From Antitrichia curtipendula (taxonomy: Eukaryota > Streptophyta > Bryopsida > Hypnales > Leucodontaceae): 64,000 nt of DNA. Under the pieces are notes generated by a model, which was given only the letters and a program-made list of their open reading frames with translations, was not told where the DNA came from and did no database searches. Below, one piece after another: positions 11,540 to 22,869 of this stretch. How positions within the stretch are numbered: the stretch's first letter is position 1; every line of letters starts with the position of its first letter. A program made the translations under genes and the position numbers. The stretch lies in NCBI GenBank assembly GCA_951230915.1, contig OX579640.1:10622981-10686980 (forward strand), given 5' to 3'.

Positions 11540-12467
11540 AGTCAACGCTTGGCATTCTTACATTCCACTTGATCATTTGATAAAGAATTAGCTGCCTTCA
11601 ATTATGATCGGATCAGAAGAAGCAACGAGTGATTTTCACAAATCTTATCCTCCATGCAGACAATCGACTTAGGACTGAGGATAGAAGTGTCTAATCCAAA
11701 TGGAAAAACTGCTTGGCGAACTGCTTAGTGATATATATTAAAACTGTGCGTTTCATATTCCCAACATATGTCGTGACATTCGAGAGCATTGCACTGGAAG
11801 AACTAGGACGGGTACAGATGTGATCGGAATTTCAGGCGGGCGGAAAAAAAACGTACCCATTTCTTGAAATTTCGCCATGATACAGAATGGGTGGATCAAC
11901 TTTTGAGTTGGAATTCGTTTGTTGTTGATTTATCACTCTGAAAGTCCGGACTTATCAATGAATGTTTTCACGTCTAGTTCTGACTTCAGAGAGCGCAAAT
12001 GCAAAATGGCTGCGGACGCACATGGCATGACAATCTCGCCGCTTGCTTGACACACGTACAAGATAGACACGTTTGATCGGAACGGGGTGCTTAATTAAGA
12101 TAAATCGGTCTTTGAACACTTTGAGGTCTTTTATACATTGCCAACCAGGAATTGGCTCAGACCTAAGAATGGCAGCTACTCTACGTCACGCCCCCTGCTC
12201 TACAGAAACGGGGTCCCAACGAATGATCTACGATTCCGAATGTCGGAACGAGCGGGTCAACTAATTTGACACCAATGTTTTTTCGGCAGATCTGTCGAAA
12301 GGATGAAGCCTCGGAGAAATATTCTCTCTCTCGATTCTGAACCATCGCCTCCGCATTTCTAGCTTGGGCAACTGGTCACTCGGGGTGACTACCATTGCTT
12401 GGTGTTTGTATTGATTGCAGTATGTACAAAATTGTTGAATTTCAGCTGGCGCTTGATCTCCACGTGC
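11540..12467. other. Spacer, no gene seen
   Basis: Moderate GC, several short chance frames, no recognised gene or repeat. It includes the presumed 3' flank of gene B. Confidence 0.45.
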
Positions 12468-12668
12468 TCAAGTTGGATTATTTGAGAACCCCTTTCCGGG
12501 TCTCCACTTGGAGGATCCTCCGTCCCCTTCACAGTCGTCGTCGCAGCTGCAGCAGTGCGAGGGTGGCCTCCATCTAGAGGATCCGCCATCGCCTTCGCAG
12601 TCTTCGTAGTCCCCAGAGTAGGATGACGGGTTCCATTTCGAACCACCTCCATCACCTTCCGCACCCAT
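12468..12668 (-). CDS. SSKWRPP-repeat micropeptide gene B, copy 1
   Basis: Frame of 66 residues from an ATG at 12668-12666. It carries three diverged copies of the motif: EGDGGGSKWNPSS, EGDGGSSRWRPPS and EGDGGSSKWRPGK. The spacers are rich in Asp and Cys (GDYEDC and HCCSCDDDC). Serine, arginine, proline and glycine codons differ between the repeats while the residues hold, which suggests selection on the peptide. A good donor (GAA|GTAAGT) and acceptor (TGTGCCAG|CA) just upstream define a 71-bp leader intron, and a TATA-like CATATAAGG lies at 13004-12996. The frame upstream of the ATG stays open but has no Met. No signal peptide is visible. Function unknown. Confidence 0.6.
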   Translation of the reverse strand: MGAEGDGGGSKWNPSSYSGDYEDCEGDGGSSRWRPPSHCCSCDDDCEGDGGSSKWRPGKGFSNNPT

Positions 12669-12683
12669 GATTGCAATGCCTTG

Positions 12684-12754
12684 CTGGCACAGGAAGTACC
12701 CCAAGTGCTGAACTTTGCTGTCAAGTCTTACCACGAATTTATGTACTCACTTAC
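12684..12754 (-). other. Predicted 5' leader intron of gene B, copy 1
   Basis: Reads GTAAGTGAG at the 5' end and TTCCTGTGCCAG at the 3' end on the minus strand, 71 bp, near the lower size limit for plant introns. It sits 15 bp before the proposed ATG. Prediction from splice consensus only. Confidence 0.4.
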
Positions 12755-12995
12755 TTCGATAGAACCTGGGATGATCTCTGAACCTTGGGTCAAAACTTGC
12801 ACTGCCTTTTCGCAAGAATTAATACTCCAGGCGTGACTCAAGCTTCTCCCTGTGGAATCTACGAACCAGTGACAGGAGATTGATCTTTGAACTGGTTGGT
12901 ACCTCGAATCGAATGCGAGGTCGAGGGTTCGACTGGTGAGTATATTGAAAGAGCTGTAATGAGTTGTGAATGAGAGAGTGGAGGCCACTGCGGGT

Positions 12996-13004
12996 CCTTA
13001 TATG
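12996..13004 (-). promoter_or_regulatory. TATA-like box of gene B, copy 1
   Basis: CATATAAGG on the minus strand. A start of transcription about 30 bp downstream would give a leader of about 300 nt containing the predicted 71-bp intron and no ATG before 12668. Confidence 0.4.
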
Positions 13005-13689
13005 GGATTGGGAGCTCGCGTTCCACTACGCAGTCAGTCTCGTGCCGTGGGCTGAAGTGTTGACGGCATGGTCAAAGTTGCTGACCCACGTCGGTATGAC
13101 CAGCAACGCGTCCTTCGTTACAGCGTTCCGTTATGTTGTTGACGGGGAATGAGAGGATGAATGAGAAAAGAGCGACCTTGGATGAGAAAATGAGAGCAAC
13201 CTCACTTTGGATGAGAACGAGCGAACGAACCGGTGCCTTTGTCAAAGCTCCGGCCTCTGTATGCAGCAATTCCAAGAGGCGGCAGTGCGGCACCGCGGCA
13301 ACATTGATGAACGCACGAAATGAGGACCAGAGGGTGCGAACAAAGAGAGACAGAAATAGAAAAGGACATGGGAGCCACGTGCCAGGTTTTCAGTATAGAA
13401 ATAGAGGAGCTCCGTTGCTTGTTGGGGTCTTGCATTATTTTTTCCCAAACTCCCAATTAATCCTTAAACAGCGAGGAGGATGTTTGGCATCCGATGGATG
13501 ACAGAAAATCAACTTAGTAGGACGGAAGTGCAACTATTCATTCCCGGAATTTTGTTGTGAAAAGGGAAGGTCTTTTATAGTTCTTTGACTTCCAATGAGT
13601 GCTTTTGCTATTTCTTAAACCAACAACTCACATGGTAATGAAAAGGGATGATTTCCAAGGTCACCCCTTTGTCCTTTAAGGATTAACCC
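13005..13689. other. Upstream region of gene B, no gene seen
   Basis: Mixed-composition spacer with several short chance frames. It contains two TTGAC/GTCAA W-box-like cores near 13060-13080, of unknown relevance. Its right end (about 13668-13690) holds GTCCTTTAAGGATTAACCCTT, which looks like the terminus of the TTAA-element family. Confidence 0.4.
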
Positions 13690-16600
13690 TTGAATCTCCA
13701 AGGCACCAAACTCTATTGTCGACAACACTTTAAAGCTAATTAAAATTTTAACCAATTTATTATTTTTAGTAGTTTGTATATTTTTGAAATTATTTGTTGA
13801 ATTTTAGTTTTAGCATTAAAGTTTGATTTTAATAATGAATGATTATGATTTTTCTACTCCAGATTTTGTGCAAGAATGTCTATGGAAAATCTTTTTTATT
13901 TTTTGGGTTGAAGGCTCTTGAAAATAAACCTTAAAATATACTAACTTTTTTTGGAGAAATATTACATTTGAAATTTATTTGAACAAATCAATAGAGCACT
14001 GGAGTAGTGAAATAGTGCACAGTCACTAAGGATCTCTGATTAAACTAAATTTGGCTTTTACATTAATGGTCTATAGTCTACATTTCTAGCTTTTACATTA
14101 GTGGTCCCAGGTCGACATGGTGTGTCACCTTAAAGGCTTTTGAAATCACTGTGCCTACTTGGCCAATTGAGCATGCCAAAGCCCTTTTGCGATGAGTTTT
14201 TGGCTGTCTCACAGTGGCATCTCTTGAATAAGTTCTAAAAACTTTAGATTTGTTTGTACATACTTGAGATATACGGAATTTTTAAAGAAGTAGTGAAAAA
14301 TTCATATCAAATACAAATAAGCTTAATACATCTAAAAAATTATCGCATGCATACATCATATTCTAGAGTAGCTTGGTGCGAACTAAATTTATCATTCTCA
14401 ATTAGAAGTCAATAGCCCATGGTTTTAAGTCCACAATTCAAATTTAAAAAAATTAATCAATTCTAGGAGTTTTTCATCTTTTCAAATTGGAGTAGAAATT
14501 AGATTGTACAAGTTTAGGATTCATTAGTTCAATTTGAATTATTAAAAACTCCTTTATGACTTAAATTCAAATAAAAAAACAAAGAGGTAAAGGTTGCCAA
14601 AATATAGTAATGGAAAAGGCATTTTTGGTGATCCATGACTAATAAATCTTTTTTTCTAAATTATGTACTTCTTTGATGAGGGGCTTTTTACAGCCAATAG
14701 CCCCATATACATTTAAAGAATTGTCTACAATAAAATTGGATGGTCAAAACTTTGTGTGAATATTTATATAAAATGTTGTGACTTACGAGTTTAAATTTGA
14801 TGTTAAAATTTGTATACAATTTACAAGGATTTTTGTAAGTTATTGTCAAACTCATATAATCTACTTATTTACAAATTTGATATTCTTTTATATTAATTTA
14901 TTGCAATATAGTACATAACAATATTATACTGTAATAGGATTCTTGTAAAAAGTAGAAGAGAAGCCGTAGCGGTCTCATCGTCAATCAAAATTCCCTCAGC
15001 ATCCACCATTTCACAATCTGGCAACAATTGTGAGGACTCATTAGTACTCCTTGTTGTTTTTTGCAATTGATCAAATATAGTAGTCAAATTTTGCTTCAAA
15101 AAATGCATTGGAGTTTTGGGGTTCTTTTGCAATTTAGTCGCTTTTTTATGATTCTTAGTTATTGTGGAATCCTTATCCAACTAAAAATCCCTTTTTGTTT
15201 CCTTGTTCATTCCTTCTACCAAAACTACAAATATTGAAGATTCTACAACCTTCTTTTTGTTAGTAGTGAGGTTTTTTAACTTCTTTGACGGTAGTGCAAG
15301 TAGGGGAGAGGTCACCTTCAACAATGGTACATAGTACACTAGAATGGGGCCACATAGCAGTAGTCTCCAATCAATCATCTAGAGATCTCTAGATGTATGA
15401 AAATCATGGGATATGCACCTTGGAAATGTGGCGCTGGCGAGTCTCTTCATCACTCCTCTTAGAGTAGGTGTTGAAGAAGAACAATGACCAATTTGGAAAT
15501 TATCCTTTTAGCATAATAAATTCGTTCCAAAAGAGGCTTGTCAATAGAAATTTCATATCAATAAAGAAATGATCTTTGGTTTCTAGCTCCAATTAGAGAT
15601 CTATTTTCAACTCAATTGCTCAAAACATACATCATGCTTGTTACACACACTTAATAAATTAAAAATTCATATTACTTCCAATTGGTGAATACATCACCCA
15701 TTCACCGTTGTAACTTATACAAAATTGTTTCCCCGGGGAGATCACTTAGAGGGTCCATTAGGAACTACGTGCGTTAAGATTTTAGACCCCCTATCTTATG
15801 TTCTAAAATTTAAATAAAAGGAAAAGAAAAAAATATGAGTAGATTTTCCTATTTTGAAAGTTTATGTTTTGAATTATTGATAATTTTTTTGTTAATTATA
15901 ATTAGTTACTAATTTTTGAAATAAAAAGATACACTGCAAAGCTGAAAATAACTTTCACACCCCTATTTTATATAAGAAAAAATTGTATTAAAAATGCACA
16001 AAAAATTCTCAAAAATAAATCTCTACTGAAAGTTCCTATTCCTTGAATATTGATGCAGTGGTCATCTAAATGCATTCTCTATAAATATTTGAGTTGAAAA
16101 ACATGCCATTTTAGTTCATTTTTCAATGTTCTCTAGAAATCATTTAATATGGTATTTAAATTGGGAGTTTTGGACAATAGACACTTATAGCCTTTATTAA
16201 ACAATACTCAAAATTATAGGTCGAAACCAAAGTTCATTAAAAAGTAAATAGGGGGATAAAAATCACTTGAACACACGTGGTTAGTTATAGATACACTAAG
16301 TGATCTCCCCGAGATTGTTTCACAATTCAAACTCTTTATGAAATTTCCTCCTAATCTAATTCTATAAATTCTTTCATCGTCACATTTTACTCTCCAATTT
16401 GATTAAAACTTCTCTTCCTTTCCACTAGCATTCCCACACACTCTTCACATTCCTTCACACATAATTTCCAACTTGACACACACACATACAACAAATAAAG
16501 AAAACACAACCAATTTTGGGCTGGGACTTATATTGGACATTTTCTCAACAATGGGCAAAAGAAAAATGTAGAAGAACCACCCTTGATAGGATATAAGCCG

Positions 16601-19600
16601 ACGGTTACCAAAACAAGGAAGACGACTAACCTCCCACTACTACCTAATTGGGATTAACTCACAGGCTCTCTTACAAAACATTCATCCTATCAAGTTTGAT
16701 TAGATTGACATATTGCCGATAAGGATTGTAAATCTACCTAATTACCTCCACGCCCTTTTTGACTCATCCAATTAGACAAACACTTAGCACATTCCAACTA
16801 GACAATTGACTTAACTACATTCCACCTTCACTCCATTAGATCTCAATCAAAAGACCTAGGTGGACAATCCAAAAGGCACCAATTTGGATCAAAACAACAC
16901 AACAAAATGATCTATTTGGACTGAAACTTAACCAACAATCTATCAAAATACTATAAAACATCCACAAATTCAATCCAAAATTGCAAAATTAACAATCCAA
17001 TTAGGATATCTACATAGCCCTACATCTGATTGTTTGTGTCCCCGCAAACATCTATTTAATCTTTTTCACTCCTCGCTTAATTGGAACAACTTGCAACTAG
17101 GTATTCTCCTCCTCAAACTTAAGCTTTTTCACCAATTTGAAGCGTTCTTCCCAAATTGCCTCTTGATTGGAATAAAATGCCTTCACCAGTCCACGACTAG
17201 TTTTCGACTCTCGGTAGGTTCTTAAATGTACATTGTATACAAAAAATCTTTATTAAAAAGGATAATTCTTCAAATTCTATCTAGAGATCTTTCAATCCAA
17301 CTATGTAAAGTTCTCCACACTCAGGGATTATTTGAGAGACTTATACAATTTCAGTCCATTCTAAGTAAACAAAGCATTCCTTCGAATGGTTACGGGTGCA
17401 AAATTTGAACCATGTGAAATGCCCAAATCACTTGATTTCGGGAGATCTCTAGATATAAAGGAAATGGAAGACCTTCAGATGCATAGGGAGATTTTTAGAA
17501 TATATAAAATTCCAAATTTAGTAATTAGAATTTAGATGATATTTAAGTCTAATTAAATTATGAATTCCTTTTAAATGTAAGCATAGATGAAATCATTAGA
17601 GAAAATATGGACTCTTTGTAAGGTTGCCAAAAAGTGGTAAAAGGGATCCCAAAATTACATTTATTTTGTCCTTGCAAAAAAATTTCCCCTGATTTGCTTA
17701 GAAGTACTTGTAGTACCAACAAAAAGTGCCTTTAATAGAGTGCAATTGGGATGGATTCCAATAAAACCATGTTTAATTATTTTTTATTTGAAGAAATACT
17801 TCTAAGCTATGCTACAAGTAAAGCTTATAGACTCATCTTCGTTTGTGTCCATGACACTAGATTAAACAACCATAAGATCTAATTTAAACAAAAGCAGATG
17901 TCATAAATACCTTCCTATGACAAGAGTAGATTCAATGGAGTACAAAACTTGCTTATATAGTTGTTCCTCCAAATATTCACATAAGACATAGATAAGTTTC
18001 ATCAAAGTTTTGGTACTTCTAGTAGGCTCAATAGGGATCTTGAAATAGCTTGGCATGTCAAATCCATACAACCCTCTCAAGTCCCAAAGTCCATATTTTT
18101 TTCTAATGTATGTATTTAAAAGTCATTTACACAAGACAACATACTAACATTTATAGGATAAAGAATGGAAAAACTTTCTAAAAGCAATACTAGTTATTTC
18201 CATGCTTTTATGGTTGAAATAACAAAACATGGAAAGTGAAAATTTTGCCATTTGTGGTAGATGCTTCACTCAAGCTATGGATAAGCAAGGCATCATTGTC
18301 CAAGATCATTGTTCTCATTCTCACCAGAAGGAAATATTTCAAATCTAAGAGGGATAGAATGATCCTCATTGTGATGGAGGATTGAAATTGGACGAGAGTA
18401 TAATTGGATTATTTTGACCTACCCTTTAATCTTAAAGGGGTTACTTTGTTCTTCCCTATGTTAAGATATTCTAATTGATATGAAGGTTAATGAAGGTTTG
18501 TTGTTCTTGTCTTACATATATCTTATGCTATGAAATCTTGTACTAGAAGTGAAATCTTAATGTATGTTGATGTCAAAAAGATCGGAGTTGCTTTTCTATT
18601 GAACATAGATTGATTGTCCGGGTGATGATGATAGGGTTTAAAGAACGCATATGGAAGTAGAGCAAGATTGCAGCTGTGGTGGTTTCTCAGATTCATATCT
18701 TACAACACCCAGATTCTTTTTTATTTAATTTTCATTTTCTCAACACAATCTAGTCTCTCTTCTATGGTCTTATTTACTCTAAATGTACACTTAATATTTG
18801 TGGAATAGCACATTCTTTAGATGGCTTTCATATTGTCTCAATCTACAGACTCTAAGACAGTAGAGAACTTCCAAGTGTATATTAAATTGGAAATACATGT
18901 TAGGGAGTGTATTAAAGCTCAACTGAACTCATAAGGTAGTGCAATTAGTTAGAGAGGGTTCAATATAATGGCAAGTACACTAGACATTTGAAATGATTTA
19001 TTGATCAACTCAAGAATGTTAGTCGTGATTCATCCAAACCTTGATAATATCACAACCAAAATATACTTGACTACATGTCGTGATGTACATAACATTGTGA
19101 TAATCAATGGTGTAGCTTGTAAGAGTAGCAATGTAATTAGGGAGGAGGTTTAGAGCCTTCTGTATGCAAGCACTTGAATGTCAAATTGTCAACATTTGTG
19201 TTATACTCGTCAAATTTAGTGTCATATTTTTTCAAGATAGAAAAAAAACTGTGCCAATTATGGTTGATACTGAGGGCACCTAGAAAAGAATAGCTATCAA
19301 AGGATGGATATAATTAAGTCAAAGCTTGCTTAATATGAAAGTATTCATAATGAATTAAACACAATTATCCAATTATGCTGAAAATTAGTTTTGTCTTTTT
19401 TTCAACATTGTGACTAGTTTAGTTTTTCAGTACTTTATGATTTTTTTATAAAATTTTCAATCTTTTTTTGTTCATACAAGAAGATTGTCTATCATTTAAA
19501 TTCTTTTCAAGCTAAAATTTATTTGCCTAAAATTAAAGTTATTGATCAATATTCTTCCTCTTATTTGGTTCTTTTAGGCACTAACATGTTGCGTATATAG

Positions 19601-20075
19601 CCCTTCCAATGGAATTCCATATATCCTAGCATATAAGAATACAAAGGAAACCTTGCCTCAATTCAACCATCAATTTTCTCATGATCTTTTATGGTCCTTG
19701 TTAGTTATTTATATATACACATAGGACACATTCAATAATTTGAAGATTCTTGCACAGAAGTGAGCTAGCTTTTTCAAAATACATTACGTGCTCTACATAG
19801 TAAGAACGAGACAATGTAATTCAAGAAACTTAACTGACCTAGATCACAAATGGAGAAATGTGTCACTTGGTGTCAATTGTAAAATACGCTAACTCCTCTA
19901 ATCTTATAACAATAATAACACAACCTCACAAATAGAACCTTAGTGGAGAAAGTTATGGAGTGGCATCCACCTTCACAAATAATACCTCATACATTGTGAG
20001 AAGTTTAATCTCTGCTTCCTTAATGTACTTTATAACTGTCAAAATACTACCTCGCTCATTTTAAATAGAAGATTC
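13690..20075. other. AT-rich repeat island, copy 1
   Basis: A stretch of 6.4 kb of very AT-rich DNA with no intact gene. It contains a hAT-like element (15732-16313) and a degenerate minus-strand frame at 15378-14893, broken by one stop, whose Lys-rich product I do not recognise. The block at 16.5-17.4 kb is pyrimidine-rich and may be old retroelement sequence, but I see no reverse transcriptase or integrase motif. Six of the 14 copy differences fall here (14420, 15289, 15325, 17393, 18985, 19662). Confidence 0.5.
15732..16313. mobile_element. hAT-like non-autonomous element, copy 1
   Basis: The 582-bp element has inverted ends CCCGGGGAGATCACTTAG and, reading inward from the right, CTCGGGGAGATCACTTAG (17 of 18 identical). 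It is flanked by a perfect 8-bp direct repeat ATTGTTTC at 15724-15731 and 16314-16321. An 8-bp target duplication is typical of hAT transposons. The interior is AT-rich without a transposase frame. Confidence 0.7.
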
Positions 20076-20666
20076 ATGACTTCATACAGTAAAACTTACA
20101 AAACTCACCCTCATTTTGTACTGACAAATTTCGCACATCATTTACAATGTTTCGTAAGTGACCTCCGCGGACCCATTCTATTATTCAATTGGGGAGTGCT
20201 CGTGCGCACGTCTTTCAAAGCCACGAGCATGGTCTCCCGTTCTCCGACAGTCGAAATCACGCTGACGACCGTGATGTCGGCAACGGGACCCTACCAAGGA
20301 AGCTTTCAATTCGTCATCAAGCAAAAGTACAGAATACGCACACATTTCCTCACAAATCAATCATGTGTTTGTGACCCAATTGACCAACGATTTGTGCGTA
20401 ACTGTCGAATTGACCAAAAAAAGTTAATTAGTGACTCGTCGAATCGAATCATCCTTGCAAGTTCGAACCCCCGCCCAGGAGGCCAGGAGGCCAGGAGTCC
20501 TCCTCTGACTTCCAACTTTGGCGGAGAGTTAAGTTTCCCTGTGACCAACTCGAGCAAACTAACGGCTTCGACTTCAGAGGACACATCGCAGGTTTCGCGT
20601 ACGTTGCTGGTTGCCCTCGCCGGCGCAGCGCCGCTCAACACGAATATCTTTTGGCAAGCCACTTGA
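20076..20666 (+). CDS. Hypothetical 196-residue frame, copy 1
   Basis: A true ATG opens a 196-residue frame at the border where AT-rich DNA gives way to GC-richer DNA. No domain, signal peptide or membrane segment is recognised, and part of the frame runs through a short GAGGCCAG tandem repeat (about 20478-20497). The product is Ser/Thr-rich. It could be chance. It ends about 145 bp before the TATA box of gene C. Confidence 0.2.
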   Translation: MTSYSKTYKTHPHFVLTNFAHHLQCFVSDLRGPILLFNWGVLVRTSFKATSMVSRSPTVEITLTTVMSATGPYQGSFQFVIKQKYRIRTHFLTNQSCVCDPIDQRFVRNCRIDQKKLISDSSNRIILASSNPRPGGQEARSPPLTSNFGGELSFPVTNSSKLTASTSEDTSQVSRTLLVALAGAAPLNTNIFWQAT

Positions 20667-21065
20667 CTGTCAGATCATTATCCACTTCCTTGGAAGGTGA
20701 TTTCATTGAAGCAGCGTTGAAATGGACCAAACCTTGGGTGTCAAGATCAGGGGTACGCTGACAAAGTCCGCCTAATTTGAACAGAGATCGCTGCGGCAGG
20801 AATCAGAACGTATAAAAGACCATCGCACTCGCATTCTATCACAACAATAACATCTGATTGATCGACCAACGCAAACTCAAGCTCGACGCAGAATGCAGTG
20901 ATACATTGAACTACCGAACGTGTACCCGGAGCAACAATTTGACACTCTGAAGCCAGCTTCAGATCCATTCAATACTGCGAACTGATAGCTCTCTCTGTCT
21001 GATCCGATCCAAGCTTGCAGACCGGCCAGAGATCTGAATATTCAGTCCGGGAGCTAATTGCCACC
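20667..21065 (+). promoter_or_regulatory. Promoter and leader of micropeptide gene C, copy 1
   Basis: A clear TATA box, TATAAAAG at 20811-20818, is followed by an A/C-rich stretch where transcription should start near 20843. The leader would be about 220 nt. It contains one minimal upstream frame, ATG-CAG-TGA, at 20893-20901, which might affect translation. Confidence 0.55.
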
Positions 21066-21176
21066 ATGGCCGTGATGGGCGATGAGGGATCGTCCAAGTG
21101 GAGGCCTCCGTCCAAGTCTAGTCCCATGGGGGATGGCGGCTCCTCCAAGTGGAGACCTCCCTCGAAGCGTCAGTGA
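21066..21176 (+). CDS. SSKWRPP-repeat micropeptide gene C, copy 1
   Basis: Encodes only 36 residues: MAV, then two tandem repeats (MGDEGSSKWRPPSK and MGDGGSSKWRPPSK) joined by SSP, ending RQ. The start lies in GCCACCATGG, a near-ideal initiation context, and a TATA box stands 250 bp upstream. The two repeats differ at several third codon positions (TCGTCC against TCCTCC, AGG against AGA, CCG against CCC) but only once in the residues of the core motif. That points to selection on the peptide. No signal peptide or membrane segment is visible, so a cytosolic or nuclear role is more likely than secretion. The family is not known to me; related genes are at 9953 (plus) and 12468 (minus). Confidence 0.65.
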   Translation: MAVMGDEGSSKWRPPSKSSPMGDGGSSKWRPPSKRQ

Positions 21177-22420
21177 AACAAGCTCGTTGGGTTCATGACA
21201 ACTGCTCCAGATCATCTTCGACTGTTGGCGAAAGCAGCTGACTGAGGCAAAGAATCCAGCTTCAATTGAATGTCCCGGCCGGTTCTTTCTCTGCAAGGCA
21301 ACAAATTCTTCAATTAAGAATGAACTGCAATTGAATGTACGAGCTAGAAAGATATTGCAGGACCAACAGATCGACCGAATATGGACCGAGTTGGTCGGGT
21401 TCCCTGAATGGGGAGATCTCCACTATTCCATTAACTGCAATTCATTAGCTCCGACGGAGCCTCAGCTCCAAACTCAAAATACCAATTAGTTTGTACAGAT
21501 ACATTTTGGATGACTACAGTAGTTTCCTCATTCTTTGTTCACACATTGTGAAACGATTTGACATTAATATTCCACGGCTTTGAAGCTGCTCACTGGACAC
21601 CTTACACAGCTGTATACGTATGAAAAGCTTCCGTTTCTTGAAAGATTTGTGCGCTTCAATTGGTTCTTGTCTGTCAATGCTGAGCTAGGTTCATTTGTGA
21701 GATAAATCTGAGTGTGATCAATCTGGTGCGCACATAGAATTCAGCCCCACAACAATCGATGTAGAGTGAGGAGCAACTTCCAAACGTTTCTGATAACACA
21801 AAACGTGATTCCCATATCAACATTCCATGTTGAGCCTCCTCAACTTTGCACAAAGTGATTGGTAGAAGCGTTGCATGATTCCTGAAGCGTGATCCAAAAT
21901 TGGCATGCTTGCTGAAAAACGTTGCTCCAGCATGTTCCAAAACGCTGTGCATCTAGCGAAGAGTTTTACTGAATCACAATATCGAGCACTCCGAATTCGA
22001 ATACTACCGGACTGGATCAAAGGTCCAACTCATCGAAGAAACAGTACCGACCTTCAAATGTGTCATTGCGTTGGGCATGAACTCATTCAGAATTTTCGTT
22101 TTCCTTAGGATTAACGTGCCTTTCTAGTGACACAAGTCAATGGTCAATGGATGATCCATTTCGAAAAGGCGAGGTAAGTTACTATAAAGCTAGCTCCTAA
22201 TTAATTAGTCAGCAGGAGAAAGACATGCAATTTTGCGCTTGTTCAGTTGACGTCCCCTTCTGCTCTGCAACCGAATTCGAAAACAATCCTATTCAAATGA
22301 GCTCATTGATCGAGAAGATGAAAAGCCCTCATTCGTTAATGCAACGCTCAACTTAGCTCAGATTGCAATGGGACGAGAGTACGTACGTCTGAATTCTAGT
22401 TCCCCAAAAGGGCACCTGCG
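21177..22420 (+). other. Gene C trailer and spacer, copy 1
   Basis: The first 560 bp are paralogous to the region after gene A and probably form a 3' untranslated region. Beyond about 21760 I see no gene. A TATA-like CTATAAAGC lies near 22184. Confidence 0.45.
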
Positions 22421-22699
22421 ATGAGTGAAGGAGCTCTGGAGACTCAGTCTTGGCCGTTGTCGAAATCTGTAGAGGCCCAAGTGAGAACAACAAACGATTC
22501 GGAGAACAATTTCCGAAGAAGGAATAGTGTGCCACAGGTGGGACTCGTGAGGTTCCCGTTCCACATCGATCAATCGCGTTCCATTGTCCGACCAGGTCGC
22601 CTGATAGCCTACCCTCGACTCGCTCAGTGCCCTGGTCTAATTCAGTTGACTGCGATCAAATTTCTTCATTCTTGCGCCGCAATTCAGCAATCCCTGTAA
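22421..22699 (+). CDS. Hypothetical 92-residue frame, copy 1
   Basis: A true ATG opens a frame beginning MSEGALETQSWPLSKSVEAQ, hydrophilic at first and about 240 bp after a TATA-like CTATAAAGC. A donor-like CACAG|GTGGGA inside the frame suggests it might be a first exon. No family recognised and no following exon found before the CHX fragment. Confidence 0.2.
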   Translation: MSEGALETQSWPLSKSVEAQVRTTNDSENNFRRRNSVPQVGLVRFPFHIDQSRSIVRPGRLIAYPRLAQCPGLIQLTAIKFLHSCAAIQQSL

Positions 22700-22838
22700 C
22701 GCTTCCAATCAATAGTAGAAATAGAGAACTAGAATTGAAAGTAGTCGCACGTACGTACATGCAGTCATTCTTGCTGAAACAGCTGAGGCACTAATTATAG
22801 CCGTTGTTGCAGCCACTGGGAGAACGGGAGAGCATTAC

Positions 22839-22859
22839 ACCCCACCCACCCACCCACCC
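22839..22859. repeat. CCCA simple repeat, copy 1
   Basis: Four to five units of CCCA directly border the left end of the CHX fragment, which may mark the breakpoint of that earlier duplication. Confidence 0.8.
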
Positions 22860-22869
22860 GGTATTATAT

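Noticed and set aside
12728..12988. 86-codon frame upstream of gene B as its N-terminus
   Set aside because: It opens with GTG and contains no Met. Splicing at GAA|GTAAGT would keep the frame, but without an ATG this stretch is better read as untranslated leader.
14893..15378. Gene on the minus strand in the AT-rich island
   Set aside because: The frame is interrupted by a stop, is Lys-rich low-complexity in part, and has no recognised domain or splice signals.
13690..20075. LTR retrotransposon in the AT-rich island
   Set aside because: No long terminal repeats, primer-binding site, reverse transcriptase, integrase or gag motifs could be read.
20440..20480. tRNA T-arm at GTTCGAACCCCCGCCC
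   Set aside because: An isolated B-box-like string with no D-arm or acceptor stem around it; probably chance or a very old SINE trace.
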